From JAPPFW01 sp965231815 (GTDB lineage: Bacteria > Actinomycetota > Acidimicrobiia > Spongiisociales > Spongiisociaceae): a stretch of 64,000 nt of DNA. The DNA lies in contig OZ246890.1 of the NCBI GenBank assembly GCA_965231815.1, forward strand, positions 2,790,001 to 2,854,000. Reading direction: 5' to 3'. Made by a program: the position numbers and the translations under genes. Below, piece after piece: positions 7,477 to 15,386 of this stretch; positions within the stretch are counted from its first letter, which is position 1, and each line of letters opens with the position of its first letter. The notes under the pieces are model-generated. The model did no database searches, was not told the origin of the DNA, and saw only the letters and a list, made by a program, of their open reading frames with translations.

Positions 7477-9527
7477 AGGGCCTGAAAATGATTGTCGATG
7501 GTCAGCAACGGCTAACAAGCCTGTGGGCGGTGATGAAGGGACAACCTGTCGTCACCGACAAGAACGAACTGCAGCTGATCCGTATCTCGTTCAATCCTCT
7601 GAGCGAGGAGTTCGCCGTCGCTGACGCGGCCCGCGAGAACGACCCGGAGTGGCTGACCAGCATCACCGAGATCTGGACAAGCCCAGACAGCAAGTGGGCT
7701 TTCACGAACAGGTTCATCGCGCAGCTCGCTGCAGCTCGTGAGCTTTTAGCAGAGGAACAAGACCAGATCGGCGCAAACCTTGGCAAGCTTGCGGGGCTGA
7801 AGGACTATCAGTTCTCGGCGGTGGAACTTTCTTCTGCCCTTGACATTGCCGAGGTTGCAGAAGTCTTCGTCCGGATCAATTCGAAGAACACCCCCTTGAA
7901 CAGTGCGGACTTCATCCTCACCTTGATGTCGGTCCACAGGAAGGAAGCCCGCCATCAACTGGAGGACTTCGCACGTAGCGCCAAGTCGCCTTCGACAACC
8001 GGACCGTCGCCCTACAACCACTTCCTAACGCCGTCCCCTGACCAGCTTCTTCGAGTGGCGGTTGGGTTCGGTCTCAGACGCGGGGTCCTCCAAAACGCAT
8101 ACCAAGCGCTACGCGGCCAAGACCCCCAGACGAAGATCGTTACCGAGAAGACCCGCAACGAGAACTTCGCCCGGCTCCTAGCCGCTCAGGAGCATGTACT
8201 CAATCTCACCAACTGGCACAGCTACATAGTTGCTGTCAAACGCGCGGGATACCGCAGCAGCGAAATGCTCACATCTGCCAACAACTTCCTCTACTGCTAC
8301 ATCGTTTTCCTGATCGGCCGCCACGAGTACGGGGTAGGCCAGAGCGAGCTGCGCGAAGCGGTCGCCCGCTGGTTCTTCATGGCTTCGCTCACGGGTCGGT
8401 ACACCGGGAGCCCCGAAACCATCCTCGAAGCCGACCTCCGTCGATTCTCCGAGGCCCACTCGGCCGATGATTTCATCGGGATCATCGACCATGTCATCGA
8501 TACCCAACTCACTTCGGACTTCTGGTCAGTGACACTGCCAGACCGCCTCGAATCGTCCTCTGCTTGGAGTCCGAACCTCTTCGGCTACTACGCCAGCCTC
8601 AACCTGCTCGACGCTAAGGCCCTGTTCTCGAACATGAAAATCAACGACCTCTTCGACCCTGGCCTCAAACAAGTCAAAAGCCCAGTCGAGCGGCACCACC
8701 TGTACCCGAAGGCCTACCTGTCCTCCATCGGAGTGACCGGCACCACCCGCACGAACCAGATCGCGAACTTTGCGTTTGTTGAATGGGCGACCAACATCGC
8801 TATCTCTGGCAAGAAGCCCTCAGAGTACTTCCCTGAGTACTTCGAGAAGGTGCCTCCCACCGACCAGGAGCGAGCCGCGTTCTGGCATGCGCTACCCCCC
8901 GAGTGGGAACACATGGACTACTTCGAGTTTCTTCGAGAGCGGCGCAAGCTTCTAGCCGACGTGGTCAAGGCCGGCTTCGAGCACCTCCGCTCCGGAGGTG
9001 TACACGAAGCAAAGGCGAGCCATCACATAGGGCTCCCAACAGTTTCGGACCTGCTCCGATCTATGGAGACTCAACGTGTCGAGTTCAAGAAATCCGCCCG
9101 CGTCGCTCTCGACAACAACGCCCCAGAGAGAGTGATCAACGAAGGCGTGGTCAAAACCGTCGCTGCGTTCTTGAACGCCAACGGCGGAACCCTCGGGATC
9201 GGCATCACCGACGACGGCGACATCCTCGGGCTGCAACCCGACCTCGACTACAAGAAACAGGACCTCGACGGCTACCAGAACTGGCTAACCACACTGCTGA
9301 TAAACAACATCGGTGCCGGAGTAGTAGGCGCCCATGTGAGCCTACGCATCGAGCCGGTCGGCTCCGAGGCGGTCTGCCTAGTAGACGTGACCCCATCCCC
9401 GGCACCCGTATACGCGAAAACCACCAAAGCCAACACCTGCTTCTACGTACGAATCAACAACACCACCCGCATGCTCGAAGGACCACAAATCCTCACCTAC
9501 ATTGACGGCCACTGGAAAACACCCTAA
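7473..9527 (+). CDS. DUF262-DUF1524-AlbA_2 protein, GmrSD-like (frameshifted from its N-terminus)
   Basis: This frame (684 residues) carries the core of the gene begun at 7240. It opens with MIVDGQQRLTSLWAV of DUF262 and has NTPLNSADFILTLMS in the helical middle. A DUF1524 His-Me-finger-like endonuclease motif (ERHHLYPKAYL, then NQIANFAFVEWATN) follows near residues 395-440. A C-terminal AlbA_2/Schlafen-like domain comes last (QRVEFKKSA, VAAFLNANGGTLGIGITDDG). DUF262 plus DUF1524 is the layout of type IV GmrSD enzymes, which cut modified phage DNA with nucleotide hydrolysis. The added AlbA_2 domain is less usual. The next gene starts 15 bp downstream. A defence role is inference. Confidence 0.8.
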   Translation: MKGLKMIVDGQQRLTSLWAVMKGQPVVTDKNELQLIRISFNPLSEEFAVADAARENDPEWLTSITEIWTSPDSKWAFTNRFIAQLAAARELLAEEQDQIGANLGKLAGLKDYQFSAVELSSALDIAEVAEVFVRINSKNTPLNSADFILTLMSVHRKEARHQLEDFARSAKSPSTTGPSPYNHFLTPSPDQLLRVAVGFGLRRGVLQNAYQALRGQDPQTKIVTEKTRNENFARLLAAQEHVLNLTNWHSYIVAVKRAGYRSSEMLTSANNFLYCYIVFLIGRHEYGVGQSELREAVARWFFMASLTGRYTGSPETILEADLRRFSEAHSADDFIGIIDHVIDTQLTSDFWSVTLPDRLESSSAWSPNLFGYYASLNLLDAKALFSNMKINDLFDPGLKQVKSPVERHHLYPKAYLSSIGVTGTTRTNQIANFAFVEWATNIAISGKKPSEYFPEYFEKVPPTDQERAAFWHALPPEWEHMDYFEFLRERRKLLADVVKAGFEHLRSGGVHEAKASHHIGLPTVSDLLRSMETQRVEFKKSARVALDNNAPERVINEGVVKTVAAFLNANGGTLGIGITDDGDILGLQPDLDYKKQDLDGYQNWLTTLLINNIGAGVVGAHVSLRIEPVGSEAVCLVDVTPSPAPVYAKTTKANTCFYVRINNTTRMLEGPQILTYIDGHWKTP

Positions 9528-9542
9528 CCATGTGTCTCGAGG

Positions 9543-10367
9543 ATGTGCATGCGGGCTGACCACGACGCCGGGCGGATGTTTCCCTGTACGACCTGCCGGA
9601 AGCCGCGGTCAGGTCACACCCGTGCCGACTGGCTGGCGTGCAGGGTCTGGGAGAGCATGCACTGCATGGTCTGTCGTCGTTCGCACTCCGATCACACCCC
9701 TGCCGAGCGGGATCGGTGCGATGCCAGTTGCTTCACCTGCAAGCAGCCTTCCGACTGGCACACTACCGATCAGACGGCCGAGTGTGCCCGTTTGCGCGAG
9801 GAACGCCAGCAGCGCCGGCCAAAGTTGCCGTACTGCGGGGTCTGCCTACTTGAGTGGGATCACCCCGCGGCGTTCCGCCACGTTGAGTGCATCCGTCGGG
9901 CCGAGCTACCGATCGACGTCTGCCACATCTGCGCTCGGCCGATGGAGGACCACATCCCAGCCGAGGTGGAGGTTTGTGCATCAGTACCCTTCGATATCTG
10001 CCCGGTCTGTGATCGGCCGATGGAGGCGCATACGCCGTCTCAGGTGGAGACTTGCGCGGCTGCGTTCGGTGCAACAATGGCAGGCCGACCGTTCCGGGCG
10101 TGGCTGCTGCGCTTCCCGCTGAACCCGCGGCTGTGGGCAACGGTCGCCCTGCTGCTATGCCTCACCGGATGGAGAGCGGGGGCGGGTCTGTGGGCACTGG
10201 GCGGGTTCTTGCTGGTTTGTGGGCTGGTCCACACCGTCCTATGGAACACGGTTAAGAGGCTGCCCGCGGTGGCAGCCCTGCTGGTGGTTGGGCTGCTGGT
10301 CGCGGCCGTGGTCTGGGCGGGGCCGTGGCTGGCTACGTGGTGGCCGATCGGGGTCGCCATCGACTAA
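9543..10367 (+). CDS. Membrane protein with six CxxC-H-C zinc-knuckle-like repeats
   Basis: The 274-residue protein has two halves. Residues about 15-180 hold six repeats of C-x2-C-x6-H-x7-C: CTTCRKPRSGH, CMVCRRSHSDH, CFTCKQPSDWH, CGVCLLEWDH (spacing 5 and 8), CHICARPMEDH and CPVCDRPMEAH, each followed by the last Cys. Three Cys and one His per unit could bind a metal. Residues about 190-274 form two to three hydrophobic segments (LWATVALLLCLTG, LWALGGFLLVCGLVHTVLW, VAALLVVGLLVAAVVWAG). I recognise no named family. It starts 15 bp after the DUF262 gene, so they are probably one transcription unit, with the metal-binding part exposed at the membrane. Confidence 0.8.
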   Translation: MCMRADHDAGRMFPCTTCRKPRSGHTRADWLACRVWESMHCMVCRRSHSDHTPAERDRCDASCFTCKQPSDWHTTDQTAECARLREERQQRRPKLPYCGVCLLEWDHPAAFRHVECIRRAELPIDVCHICARPMEDHIPAEVEVCASVPFDICPVCDRPMEAHTPSQVETCAAAFGATMAGRPFRAWLLRFPLNPRLWATVALLLCLTGWRAGAGLWALGGFLLVCGLVHTVLWNTVKRLPAVAALLVVGLLVAAVVWAGPWLATWWPIGVAID

Positions 10368-10504
10368 CCCACGAGAGACCCGCCAGTCTGAGTAACCGCT
10401 AAGCGGACTTTATGCTCTCCTGAGTCCCGCGGAGACTGCATCCTGTGGCCCGCGAGATCTTCGACGTCGCTGAGTAGCCTCAGTAAGGCAGTGGCGGAGT
10501 TGGA

Positions 10505-10608
10505 GGTATCGGGCGAATACCTGCAATACCCGACCTGCCCGAAACCCCCCGACCAGGTGTTACGTGAAACGCCCGGACGCGTGAAACCTGCGGGATACCT
10601 GCAATACC
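10505..10608. repeat. Short direct and inverted repeats upstream of the recombinase
   Basis: ATACCTGCAATACC occurs at 10517-10530 and again at 10595-10608, 78 bp apart. The first copy also forms an inverted pair GGTAT-N7-ATACC at 10505-10521. GTGAAAC occurs twice between them (10563 and 10581). The position just upstream of the recombinase ATG at 10665 suggests recombinase or regulator binding sites, but this is inference. Confidence 0.4.
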
Positions 10609-10664
10609 TCACCGAACCGGCCATTTACCCGGCGATGTCACTACCGGTGGGCATACTCGGGGGC

Positions 10665-11490
10665 ATGGGTTCTGTTGTCCACTTCCCCCCACCCGCAGCA
10701 CCGGAGCCGGATCATCCGGTGCGCCATGTCCCGTCCCTGTCCGGGGCGGTGGAGGCCTTCTTCGCCCACCGTGACCTCGCCGCGGAGACCCGCCGCAGCT
10801 ACCGCAAAGCCCTCGATCCCCTCATCGAGGCGGTGGACGACGACAACCGTCCGGTTACTGACCTCGACCCGAATCTGGTGGCGGCCGTGTTCGCCGAGCG
10901 GTGGGATGGTTGCGCGCCGGCGACGTGGAACACCCGGCGGGTCGCCCTCCAGGCCTTCGCTTCCTGGTGCGGCGATCGGTGGCTCCTAGCTGCTGATCCT
11001 CCGACTGGTGTGGCGCCCGGCCGCCGGCAGGCGGACAACACCCGGGCGATCCCGCTCGAGGATCTCGAGGAACTATGGCGGAGGAGGACGGTGCCGCTTC
11101 GGGAGAAGGCGCTGTGGCGGATGCTGTACGAAACGGCCGCCCGCGCATCGGAGGTCGTGGCCGTCGACGTGGAGGACCTCGACCGGGCGAGACGGAGGGC
11201 CCGGATCCGCTCCAAAGGCGGCAGCGTCGACATGATCCTGTGGGCGGCGCCCACCGCCCGCCTCTCGTACCGAACAGCCGCCGGGGGAGTTCCAAAAAAC
11301 ACTCCGGAGGGTGGACCCTCCACCAGCTCCGCCACTCGTCGCTTACGTATCTGGCCGAGGCGGGAGTCTCCGCGGTGATGCTGCAGGCCAAGAGCCGGCA
11401 TCGAGACCTGCGTACCTTGTCGTCTATACGCGGCCCGGTGTCGAAGCAGTCGCGCGGCTCACCGCTAACCACTACGACAGCCCTGGCGGC
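10665..11490 (+). pseudogene. Tyrosine recombinase/integrase, frameshifted twice
   Basis: From the ATG at 10665 the frame shows a core-binding domain (AVEAFFAHRDLAAETRRSYR) and a catalytic domain with the first arginine (YETAARASEVVAVDVEDLD) and the lysine region (RIRSKGGS). The rest lies in other frames: TLHQLRHSSLTYLAEAGVSA with the HxxR and SRHRDLRT in the frame of about 11300-11425, then VYTRPGVEAVARLTA with the catalytic Tyr in a third frame. The second break is a missing G in the codons for TLSVYTR near 11427. All catalytic residues are recoverable but the gene cannot make one protein. Confidence 0.85.
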
Positions 11491-11712
11491 TAACCAGCGA
11501 TCCGGCACGCTTCCTGTCTGAGCGCTGGCACCGAACAGTTCTGGGGACGGGAACCGGCGTGGCGATCGTCCGCCAGACCGTGTAGACGGTCTGGTCCTCG
11601 GTTCTTCTTCCAATCCGGCGGTCTGGGGTTCCTCGCCATTGGACAACCTCAACCTTCCCGGCCCGTTAATCGGCTTCTGGGGCCTCGGGTTTGGGAGATC
11701 CGACTAGCTGAT

Positions 11713-12576
11713 TCAGGGCTGGGGGAGTAGCACCAGGTAAGGCTCTAAATAGTGCTTCGCAACAATGGTTGCAACAGTTATGCCCCCCCATTTGATCAAC
11801 AACACGAGGCCCTTGCCCACCTGTTTGGTCACGATGTACACAGCCCGCCTGTCCTCGTCACGGCGGGAACCAATGTCGGTGGTCTGGCTCCGGACGAGAT
11901 CGGTTGCTTTGGCTGAGGTGTTGTAATCGTCTTGGAAGGCACCGTCCTCGAACTCGAGTTCGAGGAACTCAGCTATCGAGAACTTGGGGATCGAGAGGTT
12001 AGGTGGTCTGGCTGAGCCGCTGATCATGTCGCGGATTCCTGAGTGCTCGAACACGGCAGTAGCGGTGGTGAGTGCGTCGCGGCGGGTTGAGTAGCCAGCC
12101 AGGATGGCTGCGTTGCCGAAAAGGTCGGCAATGCCGGGCGGTGTGGCTATGCCGATCAAAGCGGGTGCGGCCTCGAACTTGGGCTTGGGGAAAGCAGACA
12201 CCGGAAACTCGAACTTGGGAAAATCGACACTCAGGGCGAGTGGAGGGGTTATCAGCCGGGAGAGGTGGGTGGTCATGCGTTTGTTGTGGTCGAGCATGGC
12301 ACTCAGGGCGGGTGGAGGGGTTGCCAGCCGGGAGAGGTGGGTGGTCATGCGTTTGTTGTGGTCGAGCATGGCACTCAGGGCGGGTGGAGGGGTTGCCAGC
12401 CGGGAGAGGTGGGTGGTCATGCGTTTGTTGTGGTCGAGCATGGCACTCAGGGCGGGTGGAGGGGTTGCCAGCCGGGAGAGGTGGGTGGTCATGCGTTTGT
12501 TGTGGTCGAGCATGGCACTCAGGGCGGGTGTTGGTGCGAGCTGGCTGGCCAGGCTGGAGTTGCTGAGTTCGGTCAT
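11713..12576 (-). CDS. Protein with four identical 24-residue repeats and C-terminal hydrophobic segment
   Basis: The 287-residue product starts MTELSNSSLASQLAPTPA and then repeats ALSAMLDHNKRMTTHLSRLA plus TPPP four times (last copy slightly altered, LITPPL). A middle region has FPKFEFPVSAFPKPKFE and GIADLFGNAAILAGYS. A segment with many charged residues follows, and the C-terminus is hydrophobic (GLVLLIKWGGITVATIVA). The repeats are predicted amphipathic helices broken by prolines. I do not recognise the family; proteins with tandem Pro-separated helices and a C-terminal membrane segment occur in phage-related and defence islands. It lies between two recombinase remnants. Confidence 0.6.
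   Translation of the reverse strand: MTELSNSSLASQLAPTPALSAMLDHNKRMTTHLSRLATPPPALSAMLDHNKRMTTHLSRLATPPPALSAMLDHNKRMTTHLSRLATPPPALSAMLDHNKRMTTHLSRLITPPLALSVDFPKFEFPVSAFPKPKFEAAPALIGIATPPGIADLFGNAAILAGYSTRRDALTTATAVFEHSGIRDMISGSARPPNLSIPKFSIAEFLELEFEDGAFQDDYNTSAKATDLVRSQTTDIGSRRDEDRRAVYIVTKQVGKGLVLLIKWGGITVATIVAKHYLEPYLVLLPQP
12229..12516. repeat. Four perfect or near-perfect tandem 72-bp repeats
   Basis: ACTCAGGGCGGGTGGAGG recurs at 12301, 12373 and 12445, with the slightly changed ACTCAGGGCGAGTGGAGG at 12229 and ACTCAGGGCGGGTGTTGG at 12517. Each unit is 72 bp, so the repeats keep the reading frame of the gene at 11713-12576. Near-identity at third positions shows recent unit duplication by slippage or recombination. 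Confidence 0.95.
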
Positions 12577-12649
12577 AGTTCTGCCTATGGTTGTTCTGGC
12601 CCCAGGATAGAGGGTGGTGGGAGAAACACCGAGGCAAACGAGGGATGCC

Positions 12650-12818
12650 GCGGTTGGAGCAGTTGTTGACGCATCTGGCTGAGGCTGGTGTATCGGCGGT
12701 GATGTTGCAGGTGAAGAGCCGACATCGGTATCTTCGTACTTTGTCGGTGTACACCCGACCAGGTGTAGAGGCGGTGGCTCGGCTTACTGCCGACCAGTTC
12801 GATGGTCCGGCACGTTGA
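12650..12818 (+). pseudogene. Second tyrosine recombinase 3' end remnant
   Basis: The frame encodes LLTHLAEAGVSAVMLQVKSR then HRYLRTLSVYTRPGVEAVAR and LTADQFDGPAR. It parallels the end of the recombinase at 10665-11490 but differs at many third positions, so it comes from a different copy. The LRH catalytic motif is deleted and nothing of the 5' part is present. The nucleophilic tyrosine (SVYTRPG) remains. Confidence 0.7.
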
Positions 12819-12910
12819 CTATGTCAACCCACCGGTTCCAAGGGCCGGTCCAGCATCGGCCGGATGCCTCGGCGAGTTCGTGAAGGGCCATCGGGTGCGG
12901 GAGCGGTGCG

Positions 12911-13511
12911 TCCTTCGACCATGACCACCTCGGGAAGCTGATCACCTACGCCGCCGCGTTGGAAGTTCGTTGGGCTGTCCTGGTCGCGAAACAGTTCCGC
13001 CCCGAGCACCGCTCAGCGCTTACCCGGCTCAATTCCATCTCGGGTAAAGGAAACGGCTTCTTCGGAATCGAAGTTCAAGCCGTCCGTATCGCGGACTCTC
13101 CCACGGCGATCCGACTCGACATGGTTGCCAAACCCGACGACTTCTCACGACGGGCACAAGCCGGAGCGACCAACGTATCCGAGACAGGGGGTCGCTACAT
13201 CGAGTGGTGGGCAGAGTTCCTTCCCGAGTTCCACGCCGCACACCCAGGTTGGAGCAACGCTCACAAACCGTCGTACGCCAACTGGATGAACTTCCCTAGC
13301 GGCAAGGGCGGCGTTCGCTACGGACTCAACTTCGCGTATCCCACCGGCGCTTCCAACTACAGCCTCTCCGCCCATGTGTACATGGACGACGGCGACTCGG
13401 TCTACCCGGCGCTTGAAGCCCAACGCTCGGAGATCGAAGCTACATGCGGCCTCGCCCTCCAATGGGACCCAGGCGAGAACAAGCAATCCTCGCGAGTCGA
13501 AGCGTGTCCAG
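12911..13511 (+). pseudogene. DUF4268 protein, truncated at both ends
   Basis: The frame is open from 12884 and encodes SFDHDHLGKLITYAAALEVR, FRPEHRSALTRLNSI, GFFGIEVQAVRIADSP and MVAKPDDFSR, which is the DUF4268 domain. The N-terminal part upstream of DHDHLG is missing and the C-terminus is replaced after about residue 185 by the IS tail (YYHHTAA). A TTG at 12959 would only give a product lacking the DHDHLG motif. DUF4268 proteins commonly occur near restriction and defence genes, which fits the DUF262 gene in the same unit. Confidence 0.75.
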
Positions 13512-13571
13512 ACAAATACTACCATCACACGGCCGCATAAACCGAGTGTCCAGCTCACGGGGGGAACTCCA
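13512..13571 (+). repeat. IS3-family right-end copy (60 bp)
   Basis: This 60-bp segment matches 7050-7110 of the complete IS copy with one substitution and one G fewer in the G run. It includes the end of orfB (encoding YYHHTAA) and the right inverted repeat. It is directly followed by GTC, the repeat of the GTC at 5817. It marks the right boundary of the composite unit. Confidence 0.9.
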
Positions 13572-13720
13572 GTCTCAAGGTGCACTTCGCCGAGCACGGC
13601 GGCAAGGGATGGGTGTACCCTCTGACCGAGGTGGTTCCGATGCTGCGCGAGGCCGGGGTCACCGAAGATCAGTTGAACGATATCCTGGTGGAGAACCCGA
13701 AGCGGATCTTCGCCGTCTGA
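13572..13720 (+). pseudogene. Phosphotriesterase-family gene, 3' end right of the transposon
   Basis: The sequence reads LKVHFAEHGGKGWVYPLTEV, VPMLREAGVTEDQLNDIL and VENPKRIFAV, then a stop. It matches the C-terminus of the intact paralogue at 33755-34807 (LKIHFVEYGGKGYAYILKEI and following) and is the missing end of the fragment at 5600-5819. It cannot be translated as a useful protein here. The VOC gene begins 8 bp later, so the original operon probably ran phosphotriesterase, VOC protein, amidohydrolase. Confidence 0.85.
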
Positions 13721-13728
13721 GGGTTGAG

Positions 13729-14097
13729 ATGATGAAGATCGGCGCGGTCATGCTCTACGTCGACGATTTCGACACGGCACTCGAGTTCTATCGCGACACC
13801 GTAGGCCTGGATGTTGCCGACATAGAGCCCGGAGTCGGTTACCAGCCGTTGGTCGACTTCGCATTCCTGACGTCGGACCGAGCAGCGCTTGAGGTATTCG
13901 ATCGCGCCACCCACGGCTCCGGCATCACGGACGATGAGGCAGGGCGGGTGCACATCGGGCTGGAAGTGGCCGATCTGGCAACGGAAAGGGACCGCCTCGA
14001 CGCGATGGGCGCTACCGAGACCCGCGACTGGGGGACGTACTTCGTCCTGTCCGACCCCGAAGGCAACCGGCTACAGGTCTACCAGTTCGCAGGATGA
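13729..14097 (+). CDS. VOC (glyoxalase/bleomycin-resistance) family protein
   Basis: The 122-residue product has the pattern of a single-chain VOC domain with two beta-alpha-beta-beta-beta modules. The first is MLYVDDFDTALEFYRDTVGL and the second VHIGLEVADLATERDRLDAM, with SDPEGNRLQVYQF at the end. Such proteins are metal-dependent isomerases, lyases, dioxygenases or binding proteins; which one cannot be told here. Two ATGs (13729 and 13732) can serve as start after TTGAG. The stop overlaps the start of the next gene by ATGA, so it is coupled to the amidohydrolase. Confidence 0.88.
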   Translation: MMKIGAVMLYVDDFDTALEFYRDTVGLDVADIEPGVGYQPLVDFAFLTSDRAALEVFDRATHGSGITDDEAGRVHIGLEVADLATERDRLDAMGATETRDWGTYFVLSDPEGNRLQVYQFAG

Positions 14098-15335
14098 TCG
14101 ACCTCACCGACGCCGGCGTAGTCGACTTCCATGCCCACATGTCGCTCCAGATCGGTGTGGGCGAGCTGATCCGGCGCGACGTGACCGCTCAACTGAACCT
14201 CTTCCACGGCACGCCGGGCACGTCATATCGCTGGGACGATCTTGAACCGGCCCCCGACTACGAGCGCGGCATGGCGCAATGGGCCCACCCGCTCAACTCG
14301 CAGTACCGCATGCTGATCAGGTACGTGGCCGGGGCCCTGGGATGCGAGCCCGATGTCGTGGAGATCGACGAAACGCTCTCTGCCACGATGGAGCAGGGCT
14401 TCAGCATGTATCTGGAATCGGTGCTCGACCGGGAGCGTATCGACCTCGTCGTGCTCGACCTGCTCGGCGAGTTGCGTGACGGGGCCGCCGGATTCCCGGA
14501 CGACCGTTATGTGTGGATCTACGGAATCACCCCGTTGCTCTCTCCACTTGCCGTGATCGAGAGCGGCATCACTTCGCTCGACGACGCCATCAGGTGGGTC
14601 GACGAGTCGATCGACAGTGCCGTGGCGCAAGGGTGCGTCGGGTTCAAGAACCTGATGGGCTACTACCGCGCGCTCGACGTCTCGAGGCCCACCGCCGATG
14701 AAGCCGCTTCCGGGCTGCGCCAGGTAGCGGCGACGCCCCCGGCCGACGTGAAAGAGTCGTTCCTGTACGGGCGTGTCGGGATCTACGACGAGGCGGCCGG
14801 GCGCGCGGCGCGGGCATACGAGGACTTCGTGATCCGCCACATCGTCGCCCGCGCCGGCGATCTCGGCCTGCTGCAGCTGATTCACACCGGGGCCCAGTAC
14901 TCGCCCAACCAGAACCTGCACGCCGCGGATCCGGCACGCTTGTTCTCCCTTTTCTCGGACCCGGCTTCGAACGGAACGACGTTCGTCATGCTCCATGCCG
15001 GGGCGCCGTACCACGAGAACGCCGCCTACATGGCCTGGCAGTTTCCCAACGTGTACGTCGACCTGTCCCACACGATGCGGATACCGGGGCGCCTCAATTC
15101 GATTCTGAGCACCATTCTGTCCATAGCTCCTGCGCACAAGGTGCTCTACGGCAGCGATTCCTACGCATCGGCCGAATGGCTCGGCTACAGCGCACACCGG
15201 ATGCGGAAACATCTGGCACTCGTGCTGAGCGATCTCTCTGCCGACCTGGAGTGGACCGAGGCGGAGGCCGAACAAGCCGGCCGGATGGTGCTCGGAGACA
15301 ACGCCAGGGCCATACTGCCCGGTGTCGCTCGGTGA
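14094..15335 (+). CDS. Amidohydrolase family protein (413 residues)
   Basis: The protein starts with the strand and metal motif VVDFHAHMS (HxH), typical of the amidohydrolase superfamily TIM barrel. Later metal-ligand candidates are LLQLIHTGAQ, VMLHAGAPYHENA and LYGSDSY, with GDNARAILP at the end as in amidohydrolase-2 (COG2159-like) proteins. Length is somewhat above the 300-350 usual for that group, with an extra helical region between residues 70 and 130. It overlaps the VOC gene by 4 bp. The reaction is probably hydrolysis or decarboxylation of a small organic acid or amide; no closer call is possible. Confidence 0.85.
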   Translation: MIDLTDAGVVDFHAHMSLQIGVGELIRRDVTAQLNLFHGTPGTSYRWDDLEPAPDYERGMAQWAHPLNSQYRMLIRYVAGALGCEPDVVEIDETLSATMEQGFSMYLESVLDRERIDLVVLDLLGELRDGAAGFPDDRYVWIYGITPLLSPLAVIESGITSLDDAIRWVDESIDSAVAQGCVGFKNLMGYYRALDVSRPTADEAASGLRQVAATPPADVKESFLYGRVGIYDEAAGRAARAYEDFVIRHIVARAGDLGLLQLIHTGAQYSPNQNLHAADPARLFSLFSDPASNGTTFVMLHAGAPYHENAAYMAWQFPNVYVDLSHTMRIPGRLNSILSTILSIAPAHKVLYGSDSYASAEWLGYSAHRMRKHLALVLSDLSADLEWTEAEAEQAGRMVLGDNARAILPGVAR

Positions 15336-15386
15336 GCGACCAGGCCCATTTCCAGGCATGTCAACGGATTTGACTCACTACTAACC

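Larger units (their letters stand above)
5820..13571 (+). mobile_element. Composite transposon-like unit bounded by IS3 ends with GTC target duplication
   Basis: A full IS copy forms the left end and a 60-bp IS right-end copy forms the right end (13512-13571), in the same orientation. GTC is present at 5817-5819 and 13572-13574. Removing the unit and one GTC restores a phosphotriesterase reading frame (AHDHC joined to LKVHF). The roughly 6.4 kb between the IS ends holds a DUF262-type gene, a zinc-motif membrane protein, recombinase remnants, a repeat-bearing gene and a DUF4268 remnant. Composite transposition is the simplest reading. Insertion of one IS followed by recombination with another copy elsewhere would give the same structure. 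Confidence 0.75.

Noticed and set aside
12229..12516. Possible CRISPR array because of regular repeats
   Set aside because: Units are contiguous 72-bp repeats without spacers, and they keep a reading frame, so this is an in-gene tandem repeat.
14223..15359. A 378-residue open frame antisense to the amidohydrolase gene
   Set aside because: It is a GC-rich shadow frame with His/Gly/Val-rich composition and no family motif; the plus-strand gene has HxH and other barrel motifs and is coupled to its upstream gene.
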